60,742 nt of DNA, from NCBI RefSeq assembly GCF_000820185.1, contig NZ_CDCA01000039.1:98070-158811 (forward strand), read 5' to 3'. The notes under the pieces are model-generated. The model worked only from the letters and a program-made list of their open reading frames with translations, did no database searches and was not told the DNA's origin. This document shows, piece by piece, positions 1-7,658 of the stretch (the stretch's first letter is position 1; every line of letters begins with the position of its first letter). The translations under genes and the position numbers were made by a program. Source of the stretch: Aeromonas tecta (GTDB lineage: Bacteria > Pseudomonadota > Gammaproteobacteria > Enterobacterales > Aeromonadaceae).

Positions 1-664
1 CCCCCAGCTTGTCAGCCAGCGCCTCGATGAGAGCAAATTGCTCTTTCGAACCAAGCGCCCTGCCCCCCGAAACCACCACCCGCGCCGCGCCCAGCTCCGG
101 CCTCATCGAGCGCACAGCCCTGCGTTCGATCAGCCGGGTTCGGCACCTGAGCTCGGGTACCGGCACCCGCGCGCAGGGCGCCATGGTCGCACCGCGGATC
201 GCCTTGGCAAACGCCGTCGGCCTGATGGTGAGCACCTTGATGGGCGCCGAGAGCTCGACCCTGGCAATGGCATTGCCCGCATAGATGGGACGCAGGAAGG
301 TGTCGGCACTCTCGATGCCCGTGACCTCCGACAGCATCTCCACCCCGAGCCGGGCCGCCACCCGTGGCAACAGATCCTTGCCATGGCTGCTCGCCGCCAT
401 CAGGCAGTGCTGATAGTCCCGTGCCAGCTGACACAGCAGGTTGCCGACACCGTCATTGAGTCCCTCCGCCAGCATGGGGTGCTCGGCCAGCAGCACCCGG
501 TCCACTCCTTGCAGCGCCGCCGCCTGCTCCGCCGCCTCGGTCAATCCCTGGCCCAGAAGGAGCAGGTGCACCTCGCCGCCAAGCTGGCCCGCCGCCGTGA
601 CCAGATGGGCGGCGCTGTCGGCCAACTGGCCCTGATGATGTTCGGCAATAACCAGTACGCTCAT
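1..664 (-). CDS. etfA: Electron transfer flavoprotein alpha subunit (partial, 3' end outside window)
   Basis: Reading the minus strand from the ATG at 664 gives MSVLVIAEHHQGQLADSA and an open frame of about 221 codons that runs off the left edge of the window without a stop. Near the edge it reads VVVSGGRALGSKEQF, the typical ETF-alpha entry into the FAD-binding domain. EtfA pairs with EtfB; the dimer takes electrons from acyl-CoA and related dehydrogenases and passes them to ETF-ubiquinone oxidoreductase. The start codon overlaps the stop of a 34-codon relict reading frame that separates it from etfB, so translation is probably still coupled. The call is firm; only the C-terminal part is missing. 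Confidence 0.93.
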   Translation of the reverse strand, partial: MSVLVIAEHHQGQLADSAAHLVTAAGQLGGEVHLLLLGQGLTEAAEQAAALQGVDRVLLAEHPMLAEGLNDGVGNLLCQLARDYQHCLMAASSHGKDLLPRVAARLGVEMLSEVTGIESADTFLRPIYAGNAIARVELSAPIKVLTIRPTAFAKAIRGATMAPCARVPVPELRCRTRLIERRAVRSMRPELGAARVVVSGGRALGSKEQFALIEALADKLG

Positions 665-765
665 GGCAACACCTTAGCTTCGTTCGCGATCTGTTTTACT
701 GCGCCAGCGCCACGTCCAAGCCTGGGCCAGCACCCGATATGTTCAACCATCAACAAGGTGCTCAT
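661..765 (-). pseudogene. 34-codon relict frame between etfB and etfA (fused etfA start and etfB end)
   Basis: The stop of etfB and the start of etfA do not touch each other. Both overlap, as ATGA, a short frame of 34 codons. It begins MSTLLMVEH, similar to the EtfA start MSVLVIAEH, and ends EAKVLP-stop, identical to the end of EtfB. At DNA level a stretch of about 25 bases at 659-683 repeats 760-784 with few differences. This is what remains if a tandem etfBA copy is deleted between the start of one etfA and the end of the next etfB. A function as a coupling peptide is possible but nothing shows it. Confidence 0.65.
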
Positions 766-1529
766 GGCAGCACCTTGGCTTCGTACCTGAGCTTGTCCAG
801 CAGTTCATCCACCGAGCCGACCCTTATCCCTGCGCTGCGCACGGGGGGCGCCATCACCCCGAGCAAGCGGCTCTGACCGGATGCGATCACGCCGAGTGTC
901 GAGAAGGGCTGGCTTTCCAGCGGCTTGCGCTTGGCTTTCATGATGTTGGGCAAGGAGGCAAAGCGGGGCTCGTTCAGGCGCAAGTCCACGGTCACCACCG
1001 CGGGCAAGGCCATCCCCAGAGTTTCCAGACCGCCGTCTATCTCCCGGGTCACCTGCAATTCGCCATCGCTCAGCCGAAGCACGGAGGCGAAGGTGGCGAG
1101 CGGCCAATCAGTGAGGGCAGAGAGCATCTGGCCGACCTGATTGTTGTCGGAATCGATGGACTGTTTGCCGAGCAGCACCAGATCCGGTTGCTCCTGCTCG
1201 CACAACCGTTGCAAGGCGCGGGCCACCGTCAGCGGAGTCAGTTGCTCCTCAGCTGTACTCTTATCCGTGACGTAATGCAGCGCCCGATCCGCCCCCAGCG
1301 CCAGGGCATGGCGCAGTTGCTCGGCCGCCGCCTCCGGCCCGAAACTCACCACCACCAGTTCGCTCGCGATGCCGGCTTCGCGCAGCCTCACGCCCTCTTC
1401 CAGCGCGATCTCACAAAACGGGTTGATGCCCATCTTCACATTGGCGAGCTCCACATCGGAGCCATCGCTCTTGACCCGGATCTTGACGTTGAAATCAACG
1501 ACCCGTTTAACCGCGACCAGCAGCTTCAT
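762..1529 (-). CDS. etfB: Electron transfer flavoprotein beta subunit
   Basis: The 255-residue product begins MKLLVAVKRVVDFNVKIRVK, the standard ETF-beta N-terminus, and contains the family segments around INPFCEIALEEGVRLRE and LVLLGKQSIDSDNNQVGQMLSALTDW (the AMP/FAD-proximal region), at normal family length. EtfB is the small subunit of the cytoplasmic flavoprotein that collects electrons from fatty-acid and branched-chain amino acid degradation. It is first in the minus-strand operon before etfA and diverges from the ETF-QO gene. The 126 bp between the divergent starts holds a LiuR-like palindrome, so joint control of all three genes is likely. Confidence 0.95.
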   Translation of the reverse strand: MKLLVAVKRVVDFNVKIRVKSDGSDVELANVKMGINPFCEIALEEGVRLREAGIASELVVVSFGPEAAAEQLRHALALGADRALHYVTDKSTAEEQLTPLTVARALQRLCEQEQPDLVLLGKQSIDSDNNQVGQMLSALTDWPLATFASVLRLSDGELQVTREIDGGLETLGMALPAVVTVDLRLNEPRFASLPNIMKAKRKPLESQPFSTLGVIASGQSRLLGVMAPPVRSAGIRVGSVDELLDKLRYEAKVLP

Positions 1530-1598
1530 GTCGGTCTTCCTCGTACCGGTTGAGTGAATCCATTTTGCACTCTCACACTTTATATGCTGACAAAACGC

Positions 1599-1615
1599 TT
1601 TACGTTTACGTAAAC
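1599..1615. promoter_or_regulatory. LiuR-like operator in the etfB / ETF-QO divergent promoter
   Basis: The string TTTACGTTTACGTAAAC contains the perfect 12-bp palindrome GTTTACGTAAAC. It resembles the site of LiuR, a MerR-family repressor of branched-chain amino acid degradation, whose gammaproteobacterial regulons include etfBA and ETF-QO. It lies 70 bp upstream of the etfB start and about 40 bp upstream of the ETF-QO start, so it could govern both directions. The palindrome is seen directly; the identity of the regulator is inferred. Confidence 0.6.
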
Positions 1616-1655
1616 TACCATCACTACCCTAGGCCAAGTCGAGCGCAGAGGCAAG

Positions 1656-3299
1656 ATGGAACGCGAAGCAATGGAATTTGATGTCATCATCGTCGGTGGC
1701 GGCCCGGCAGGCCTCAGCGCCGCCATCGCACTGAAACAACAGCATGCCGATCTCACGGTCTGCGTACTGGAAAAAGGGGCCGAGATTGGCGCCCATTTGC
1801 TCTCCGGCGCCCTGCTCGATCCCGTCGCCCTCAAGGAGTTACTGCCAGAACGCTGGCAGCAGGCGCCGCTCGGCGTACCGGTCAGCGACGATCGGGTACA
1901 TCTGCTGCAAAGCGAGAGCCGCGCCCTGCAACTACCCCACTGGGCAGTGCCGCCGCGCATGCACAACGACGGCTGTCACATCGTCAGCCTCGGCAACCTG
2001 TGCCGCTGGCTCGCCCGGGAGGCCGAGTCACTCGGGGTCGAGATCTACCCCGGCTTCACCGCCAGCGAGCTCATCTTGGAGGACGGAAGGGTAAGAGGGG
2101 TAATAACGGGAGATCTTGGGCTGGACAAGGATGGAAGTCCCAAGGCGGATCACGTGCCCGGCATGGCGCTTTATGGCCGCTACACCTTGTTTGCCGAGGG
2201 CGCCCGTGGCCATCTTGGCAAGCAGTTGATCGCCGAATTCCAGCTGGAAAGCCAGACCCAACCCCAGCATTACGCCATCGGCTTCAAGGAGCTGTGGCAG
2301 GTACCCGCCGACCAGTCCCACCCCGGCCTGGTGCTGCATGGCAGCGGCTGGCCCCTCAATGAGGATGGTGGCAACAAGAGCCAGGGGGGCTTTTATCTCT
2401 ATCATCTGGAAGGCAATCAGGTGGCGGTCGGCCTCATCGTCGACCTCAACTACCAGAATCCCTGGCTCAGCCCGTTCGACGAATTCCAGCGCCTCAAGCA
2501 TCACCCGCTGATCGCACACACTTTGCAGGGAGGCGAGCGCATCAGTTATGGCGCTCGCGCCATTGCCAAGGGAGGCTGGCATTCACTGCCCTGCATGCAC
2601 TTTCCCGGCGGCCTGCTCATCGGCTGCGATGCGGGCACCCTGGATTTCTCCCGCATCAAGGGCATTCACTGCGCCATGAAGTCAGCCATGCTGGCGGCGA
2701 AAACCGTCGCCATGAGCCTGCGCGGCGGCGATGAGGGAGGTCGGGATCTGGCCGAGTTTCAGGATGAACTGCAACAAAGCTGGCTGGCGCAGGAGCTGAT
2801 CGCTGCCCGCAACTTCGGCGCGGCGCTGCACCGCTTCGGCCCCTGGCTCGGCGGCGCCTTCAACTGGCTGGAACAGCGACTCTGGGGCAAGGGCTCCCCC
2901 GTGACGCTCCTGGACAAGGAGCCGGACTATCGCCAGCTGCGCCTGGCCAGCCGCTGCCCGCCCATCTCCTACCCGAAACCCGATGGCAAGCTCAGCTTCG
3001 ACAAGCTCTCCTCCGTCTATCTCGCCAACACCAGTCATGACGAGGATCAGCCCTGTCACTTGCGGCTGCAGGACGCGAGCATCCCGGTGGAGGTAAATCT
3101 GCCCACCTGGGCCGAGCCAGCCCAGCGTTATTGTCCGGCCGGGGTGTTCGAGATCCTGGAGTCTGAGGGACGGCCAAGGCTGCAGATCAACGCGGCCAAC
3201 TGCATCCACTGCAAGACCTGCGACATCAAGGATCCCAGCCAGAACATCATCTGGACGCCGCCGCAGGGAGGCTCTGGGCCCAACTACCCCAATATGTGA
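1656..3299 (+). CDS. Electron transfer flavoprotein-ubiquinone oxidoreductase (ETF-QO)
   Basis: This 547-residue flavoprotein moves electrons from reduced ETF to ubiquinone at the inner membrane. The N-terminus has the FAD dinucleotide-binding motif VGGGPAGLSAAIALKQQ at about residues 11-28. The middle has GCDAGTLDFSRIKGIHCAMKS, a family signature. The C-terminus carries the 4Fe-4S segment NCIHCKTCDIKDPSQNIIW with the expected cysteines. Length matches the family. The ATG at 1656 follows a purine-rich AGAGG; an alternative ATG lies at 1671. It is divergent from etfBA, with a shared operator region, completing the ETF branch of the respiratory chain. Confidence 0.95.
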   Translation: MEREAMEFDVIIVGGGPAGLSAAIALKQQHADLTVCVLEKGAEIGAHLLSGALLDPVALKELLPERWQQAPLGVPVSDDRVHLLQSESRALQLPHWAVPPRMHNDGCHIVSLGNLCRWLAREAESLGVEIYPGFTASELILEDGRVRGVITGDLGLDKDGSPKADHVPGMALYGRYTLFAEGARGHLGKQLIAEFQLESQTQPQHYAIGFKELWQVPADQSHPGLVLHGSGWPLNEDGGNKSQGGFYLYHLEGNQVAVGLIVDLNYQNPWLSPFDEFQRLKHHPLIAHTLQGGERISYGARAIAKGGWHSLPCMHFPGGLLIGCDAGTLDFSRIKGIHCAMKSAMLAAKTVAMSLRGGDEGGRDLAEFQDELQQSWLAQELIAARNFGAALHRFGPWLGGAFNWLEQRLWGKGSPVTLLDKEPDYRQLRLASRCPPISYPKPDGKLSFDKLSSVYLANTSHDEDQPCHLRLQDASIPVEVNLPTWAEPAQRYCPAGVFEILESEGRPRLQINAANCIHCKTCDIKDPSQNIIWTPPQGGSGPNYPNM

Positions 3300-3693
3300 G
3301 ATATGAGATATAGGAAAATAAGCGACAGCGAGGCTGCTTCCTCCCCGCATGTCTTCTGAGCCCGGCCCCAAGGTAGTGCCGGGCCAGCGACCCCAAGGCG
3401 GAAGCGTCGCAACGCCACCGGATCCCGCCAGCCCGCTCCAGGATCCAGCCCTCGCAGGCTGGGTTCTGACCAGCCAGACAGCTGCTCCGACCTCGCCGCT
3501 TTTTTGAGCAAACAGGCTGAACCCCCGATGAATAGGCCCTGACAAGCGCGCCCTGCCCCTGTATAGTTCGCCGCATTCAGGTTGTCCATCGGCCTCGCTA
3601 CGCTATTTCATGGGATCGCTTTCTGTGCGATCTAGGGCCGCATGAACCTGTGCAACCATCCCTGATGACCCACGACTTTTTAAGGGGGGACAG
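3300..3693 (+). other. 394-bp gene-free leader upstream of corA with three stable hairpins
   Basis: No protein gene is supported here. Three perfect-stem hairpins follow each other on the plus strand: GCCCGGC/GCCGGGC at 3360-3384, GCGAC/GTCGC at 3387-3410 and CCAGCC/GGCTGG at 3445-3462. The first two carry the same CCCAAGG at the 5' side of their loops. A run of six T residues follows near 3500. This could be a structured 5' leader of corA or a separate small RNA. It does not match any RNA class I recognise. Confidence 0.4.
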
Positions 3694-4641
3694 ATGATCA
3701 CCGCCTACATTCTCAATAACAAGGTGCTGGACATAGTGACGCTCGGGCCGGACGACATAGTCCCCGACAACACTGTCTGGCTGGATGCCTACAAGCCGGA
3801 CACGGCGGAGCGAGAATGGTTGACGGGCCTGTTCCTGGAGGAGGTACCGGACAAGGAGGAGTTGGACGACATCGAAGCGTCCGCTCGTTTCTACTGGGAC
3901 ACCGATGGCCTGCACATCCACTCCCTGTTCCCCCAGCGGATCGGTCGCGACACCAAGGGTGTCCACGTCTCCTTTACCCTGCGCAACAACCTGTTGATCA
4001 GCATCCGTGAGGATGATATCGGCCTGGTTCGCCTGCTGCGCCACTATATGCGCCAGGACCGGCTGGAGGTGGAGAATGCCCTCGATATTCTGCTGGAAGT
4101 ACAGAATCTGAAGGTGGAATATCTCTCTGATCTCATTGAAGACGGTTATAAAACCCTGGAAAACACCGCGGACCAGATTTTTGAACCGGATCAGATCAAC
4201 GCCATGCTCAAGGAGCTGATGGCCCAGGAAGAGGCCAACGGCCAGATCCGTCTCTCCCTGCACGATACCCGCCGTGCCCTGCGCTTCCTCAAACGCAGCC
4301 TGCGCCAGCGCATGACCGGCGAGCAGAACAAGTGGATCGACGAGATGCTGCACGATGTGGAATCCCTGCTGCCCCACACCCAGTTCCTGTTCGACAAGAT
4401 CAACTTCCAGCTGGAGGCCTCCATGGGGGTGACCAATCTGGAGCAGAACAAGGTGATCAAGATCTTCTCGGTTGCCGCGGTGATCTTCCTGCCACCGACC
4501 CTGATCGCCAGCATCTACGGCATGAACTTCGGCCGCATGCCGGAGCTCGCCTGGGAGTATGGCTATCAAATGTCGCTGGTATTGATGGTGATGTCGTCGC
4601 TCGGCACCGGTCTCTTCTTCAAGCGCAAGGGCTGGCTGTAA
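3694..4641 (+). CDS. corA: CorA-family magnesium/divalent cation transporter
   Basis: The 315-residue product has the CorA build: an acidic and helical cytoplasmic N-terminal region followed by two C-terminal membrane helices. Between them sits the signature YGMNFGRMPE (GMN selectivity motif, about residue 275), and the protein ends in the basic tail FKRKGWL. CorA forms a pentamer in the inner membrane and takes up Mg2+ (also Co2+ and Ni2+). The ATG at 3694 follows a strong purine-rich ribosome site (AAGGGGGGA). It stands alone, after the long hairpin-rich leader, which suggests post-transcriptional control. Confidence 0.95.
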   Translation: MITAYILNNKVLDIVTLGPDDIVPDNTVWLDAYKPDTAEREWLTGLFLEEVPDKEELDDIEASARFYWDTDGLHIHSLFPQRIGRDTKGVHVSFTLRNNLLISIREDDIGLVRLLRHYMRQDRLEVENALDILLEVQNLKVEYLSDLIEDGYKTLENTADQIFEPDQINAMLKELMAQEEANGQIRLSLHDTRRALRFLKRSLRQRMTGEQNKWIDEMLHDVESLLPHTQFLFDKINFQLEASMGVTNLEQNKVIKIFSVAAVIFLPPTLIASIYGMNFGRMPELAWEYGYQMSLVLMVMSSLGTGLFFKRKGWL

Positions 4642-4820
4642 CGAGCATACCGTCATACCAAAAAAGAATGTGGATTGGGGAGCTTGGGTTCCCCGATTAA
4701 TTTCTGCCCAGCACCCAGCTTGTAAAGCACGACTCACCGCCCCATATCCCCTCTATCTTCAGCGCGATCCGGTTCCAGTAGCAGCCGGTATCAGTACAAT
4801 CCGGCAACAGATGGGCTCCT

Positions 4821-5291
4821 ATGACCCTTTATCCCGAACATCGATATGACGATCACGGCCAGTTGCGTCCACCGCTCTGGTTCTGGCCCATCGCCCTGCT
4901 GCTGACCCGCTCGGTCTGGTTGTTCCTGATGGCGGGAGTGACCCGCGAGAGTGGCAGCGAGATCCTGAGTCTCTTCTATCCGGACAAGATCAGCCTCTAT
5001 ATCAGCCTGCTGACCGACGTGCCCGCCATGTTGGCGCTGCTCGCCTGCGGCGGCACCCATCAGCAGGGCCGAAGCGTTCGCGCCTGGCTCAGACGCCACA
5101 GCCGCGGTCTGCTGCTCTGCTCCACCCTGAGCGGCCTGGTGATGCAGTTGCACAGCCTGAATCTGCAGAAGTGGTCGTTCAGCTGGCCCACCGCCCTGGT
5201 GCTGATCGGCAGTCTCTGGGCACTCTGGTATCTGCTCAAGAGCCGCCAGATCCGGGAATATGCCGTCGATAAGCCCCACGCCCAGCCTTGA
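4821..5291 (+). CDS. DUF2919 (YfeZ-like) inner-membrane protein
   Basis: A 156-residue protein starting MTLYPEHRYDDHGQLRPPLWFWPI. The short N-terminal consensus YDxxGxLRPPxxxW followed by about four hydrophobic segments (roughly residues 18-38, 60-76, 95-113 and 122-140) is typical of the DUF2919 family, which includes E. coli YfeZ. Its function is unknown. The ribosome site is weak. It is a single gene, convergent with the next one. Confidence 0.75.
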   Translation: MTLYPEHRYDDHGQLRPPLWFWPIALLLTRSVWLFLMAGVTRESGSEILSLFYPDKISLYISLLTDVPAMLALLACGGTHQQGRSVRAWLRRHSRGLLLCSTLSGLVMQLHSLNLQKWSFSWPTALVLIGSLWALWYLLKSRQIREYAVDKPHAQP

Positions 5292-5354
5292 TCAACATCA
5301 TGCCTGAATGCGTGATCATGGCCGCCATCCGGCACTAAGACCCCCTGCCAGCAG

Positions 5355-6113
5355 CTATTGGCGGCTGACCCGGATCTGCAGCGTCTGTCGCTCGCTGCCA
5401 CTTGCCTGCCCGAGTTGCGACGGGTTCGAGAGTTGGGCCCCCTGACTGCTCTGGCTGGTGGAGAGCTCCCCCACCGTCAACCATTCACCTGGGGCGCCAC
5501 TCACCTCGGTGGCGCTCTGGCCGGTCTTGATGTCACCCCGCTCCAGCCGCGCCTGTTCACTGCTGAGCTCTATCTGTACCCGATCGCCTATCAGAGTGGC
5601 GGTGGCGTAGAGGCCATTGATCAGCGGCACCATGCCCACCACTCGCCCACCCTGCCAGCGATAGAAGGTGACCGGCTGGTAGGAACCCATCTGCAGCAGC
5701 ACCGGCCGCCCCGACAGGCCACGCACCTGCCAGTTGTCGTTCTGGCTGCGCTGATAATCTTGCGCCCCGCCTTCAATAAGCCACTGCCGTTTGGCATTGT
5801 CATTGCCAACACCGACCCCCAGCTGGCTGTTGCTTGAGGCCCCTTCCACCCGCCACTCGATGAGCAGGCTCTGGGGTGGCTGATTGAGCTGATTCAGGGT
5901 GGCCTCGGCCTCTTGCAACTGGGCGGGCGTGCCGCTCAGCACCAGCTGATTGCCCATGGCGCTGACCCCAAGATCCGGGTAGATCTCTTTCAAGGTTTGC
6001 ACCATGGCTGGCGCCTCAAACACCGGGATCACCTTGACCTCGGCCCGCACGGACAGCGCCCAGAGCAGGCTGCACCACAATATCCAACTCCATCGCCAAA
6101 CTTTCATCCTCAT
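5355..6113 (-). CDS. Exported protein with a secretin N-terminal (STN/N0-type) domain
   Basis: The 252-residue product has a Sec signal peptide (basic MRMKVWRW, a hydrophobic stretch, then ALSVRA before EVKV). Residues about 25-90 (VKVIPVFEAPAMVQTLKEIY through GTPAQLQEAEATLNQL) follow the fold pattern of the periplasmic N-domains of secretins and PilQ: a beta strand, a helix, and the xVxGxxxxLxxAxxxLxQLD-type strand-helix. There is no secretin ring domain behind it and no secretion genes nearby, so it is an orphan periplasmic protein. The C-terminal half has no motif I recognise. Function is not assignable. Confidence 0.6.
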   Translation of the reverse strand: MRMKVWRWSWILWCSLLWALSVRAEVKVIPVFEAPAMVQTLKEIYPDLGVSAMGNQLVLSGTPAQLQEAEATLNQLNQPPQSLLIEWRVEGASSNSQLGVGVGNDNAKRQWLIEGGAQDYQRSQNDNWQVRGLSGRPVLLQMGSYQPVTFYRWQGGRVVGMVPLINGLYATATLIGDRVQIELSSEQARLERGDIKTGQSATEVSGAPGEWLTVGELSTSQSSQGAQLSNPSQLGQASGSERQTLQIRVSRQ

Positions 6114-6285
6114 CTCCCCGCTACAAAACTTGTCTCATGACAGTGTGTCATCATCCCCCATGAATGTGCCATCACCGACGTGGTCCAACATTTCCTCCCT
6201 CTCTTTTTGCTGGCTTTTTTCTGGCCATTCTGGCGTTTATCACTCCTCACCAAACAAGACTCATAAGGAAATAAACCAACGCAAA

Positions 6286-6300
6286 TAAAAATGGTTATCA
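6286..6300. promoter_or_regulatory. Fur-box-like site upstream of the siderophore exporter gene
   Basis: TAAAAATGGTTATCA matches the 7-1-7 Fur core TGATAATnATTATCA at 11 of 14 half-site positions. It lies 63 bp before the chosen start of the MFS gene. Because it would fall inside the N-terminus if translation began at 6291, it also argues for the later start. Confidence 0.6.
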
Positions 6301-6362
6301 TTTGTTGTCACAATAAGATCGCTCGGATACAATTCGGACTCATTTTTTCGAGTCAGCCTCTG

Positions 6363-7601
6363 ATGAAGCCAGATCCTGTCGTCTCCAGCACCCCCGCCAC
6401 CATCCATCTGGCACTGCTGATCAACATGCTCTCCATGGGCAGCATGATGATGGTGATGCCCCTTGGCCCGGATTTGGTGGTCAACCTCGGCATGCAACCG
6501 GAGCAGACCGGTTACTTCAGTGGCGGTGCCACCCTGGGCGCCGCGCTCATGGGCATTATCACGGCGCCCTGGCTCGATCGCTTCAATCGCAAACCCGCCC
6601 TGCTGCTGCTGTTGACCCTGCGCTTCCTGTTGCTGATGGCCTGCGCCCTGGTGCAAGACAGTCAGCAACTGCTGGTGCTGTTCATTCTCTCTGGCTGCGT
6701 CGCTGGACCGCTCTCCGCCATCCTGATGGCAGCAGTGCTGGATCTGGTGCCACCGGCCGAGCGGGGACGCCGTCTCGCCTATGTGGGCATGGCATTTTCC
6801 CTCGCCGCCATCCTGATCGTGCCCGTCGCCCTGACCCTGGCCCAGTGGCTCGGCTGGCAGAGCCCCTTCCTGCTGTTTGGCGCAAGCGGCCTGCTGCTGG
6901 CCCTGCTGAGCAGCCGTCTGCTGCCTTCCCTGCCGGTCACTCGCTCCCCGCACGGCAGCGGCCTGCGCCAGTTGCTCGCCTCTCCCCTGTGTCAGGGTGC
7001 CCTCGGCATTCTCTGTTTGCAGATGTTCGGCCACTTCCTGCTGATCCCGCACTTTGCGAACTACTTCCAGTTCAACCTCGGCTTCCCCCGTGAGCAGATA
7101 GCCGCCCTCTACCTGTGCGGCGGCCTTGCCAGCATGGCCACCATGCGCCTGTGTGGCGGTTGGATTGACAAGGGCCGTGCCCAGGGCGCCATCCTGCTCA
7201 CCAGCCTGGCGCTGGCGCTGGTCACCCTGCTCGGCTTTGCCCTGCCCGTCGGCATGCCCATCTATTTGCTGTTCACCCTGTTCATGGCGCTGAGTTCGGC
7301 CCGCGCCAGTACCACCCTCGCCATCACCGCGGGCATCCCGGCGCCCCATCAGCGCGCCGCCTTCATGTCATTCCAGGGCACGGTCACCAATGTGGCAGCC
7401 GGGCTCGGCAGCCTGCTGTCAGCCAGATACCTCGTCTCTGACCAGACCGGCGCCCTGCAGGGTTTCGCCAGTCTGGCCTGGCTCAATATCGCCTGTGGCC
7501 TGTTGGCCTGCGGTGGTGTCGGCTTCCTCATCAAGGGGCTGGCGCGGATAAAAAATAACAATAACCCCACGTCTGGCCCGGCCAGACAAGGAAGTCAGTG
7601 A
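6363..7601 (+). CDS. MFS transporter, probable amonabactin exporter
   Basis: A 412-residue polytopic protein with about 12 hydrophobic segments and MFS features such as DRFNRKPALLLLLTLR (loop 2-3 region). An in-frame start at 6291 is possible, but it would place a Fur box inside the coding sequence, so the ATG at 6363 (MKPDPVVSST) is preferred although its ribosome site is weak. It is followed after 57 bp by a TonB-dependent siderophore receptor and lies in the amonabactin region, as EntS does in the enterobactin locus. Siderophore export is therefore the likely role; the substrate is inferred from context only. Confidence 0.8.
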   Translation: MKPDPVVSSTPATIHLALLINMLSMGSMMMVMPLGPDLVVNLGMQPEQTGYFSGGATLGAALMGIITAPWLDRFNRKPALLLLLTLRFLLLMACALVQDSQQLLVLFILSGCVAGPLSAILMAAVLDLVPPAERGRRLAYVGMAFSLAAILIVPVALTLAQWLGWQSPFLLFGASGLLLALLSSRLLPSLPVTRSPHGSGLRQLLASPLCQGALGILCLQMFGHFLLIPHFANYFQFNLGFPREQIAALYLCGGLASMATMRLCGGWIDKGRAQGAILLTSLALALVTLLGFALPVGMPIYLLFTLFMALSSARASTTLAITAGIPAPHQRAAFMSFQGTVTNVAAGLGSLLSARYLVSDQTGALQGFASLAWLNIACGLLACGGVGFLIKGLARIKNNNNPTSGPARQGSQ

Positions 7602-7658
7602 GCAGCGGGCCGACAGAGCCCGAACCCATAATTTCGGTTTTTTCATGGAGCTTTAACA

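Noticed and set aside
12..434. 140-codon minus-strand frame at the left edge
   Set aside because: Wrong frame within etfA; the true etfA frame from 664 is open to the window edge.
3325..3360. Possible 4.5S (SRP) RNA on the minus strand because of the string GGAGGAAGCAGCC
   Set aside because: Only this short string resembles the conserved SRP helix; the flanking pairing expected for 4.5S RNA is missing.
7602..7658. Terminator between the MFS exporter and the TonB receptor
   Set aside because: CCGAA/TTCGG with a T run is only a 5-bp stem with an 8-nt loop; too weak to call, although mild attenuation is possible.
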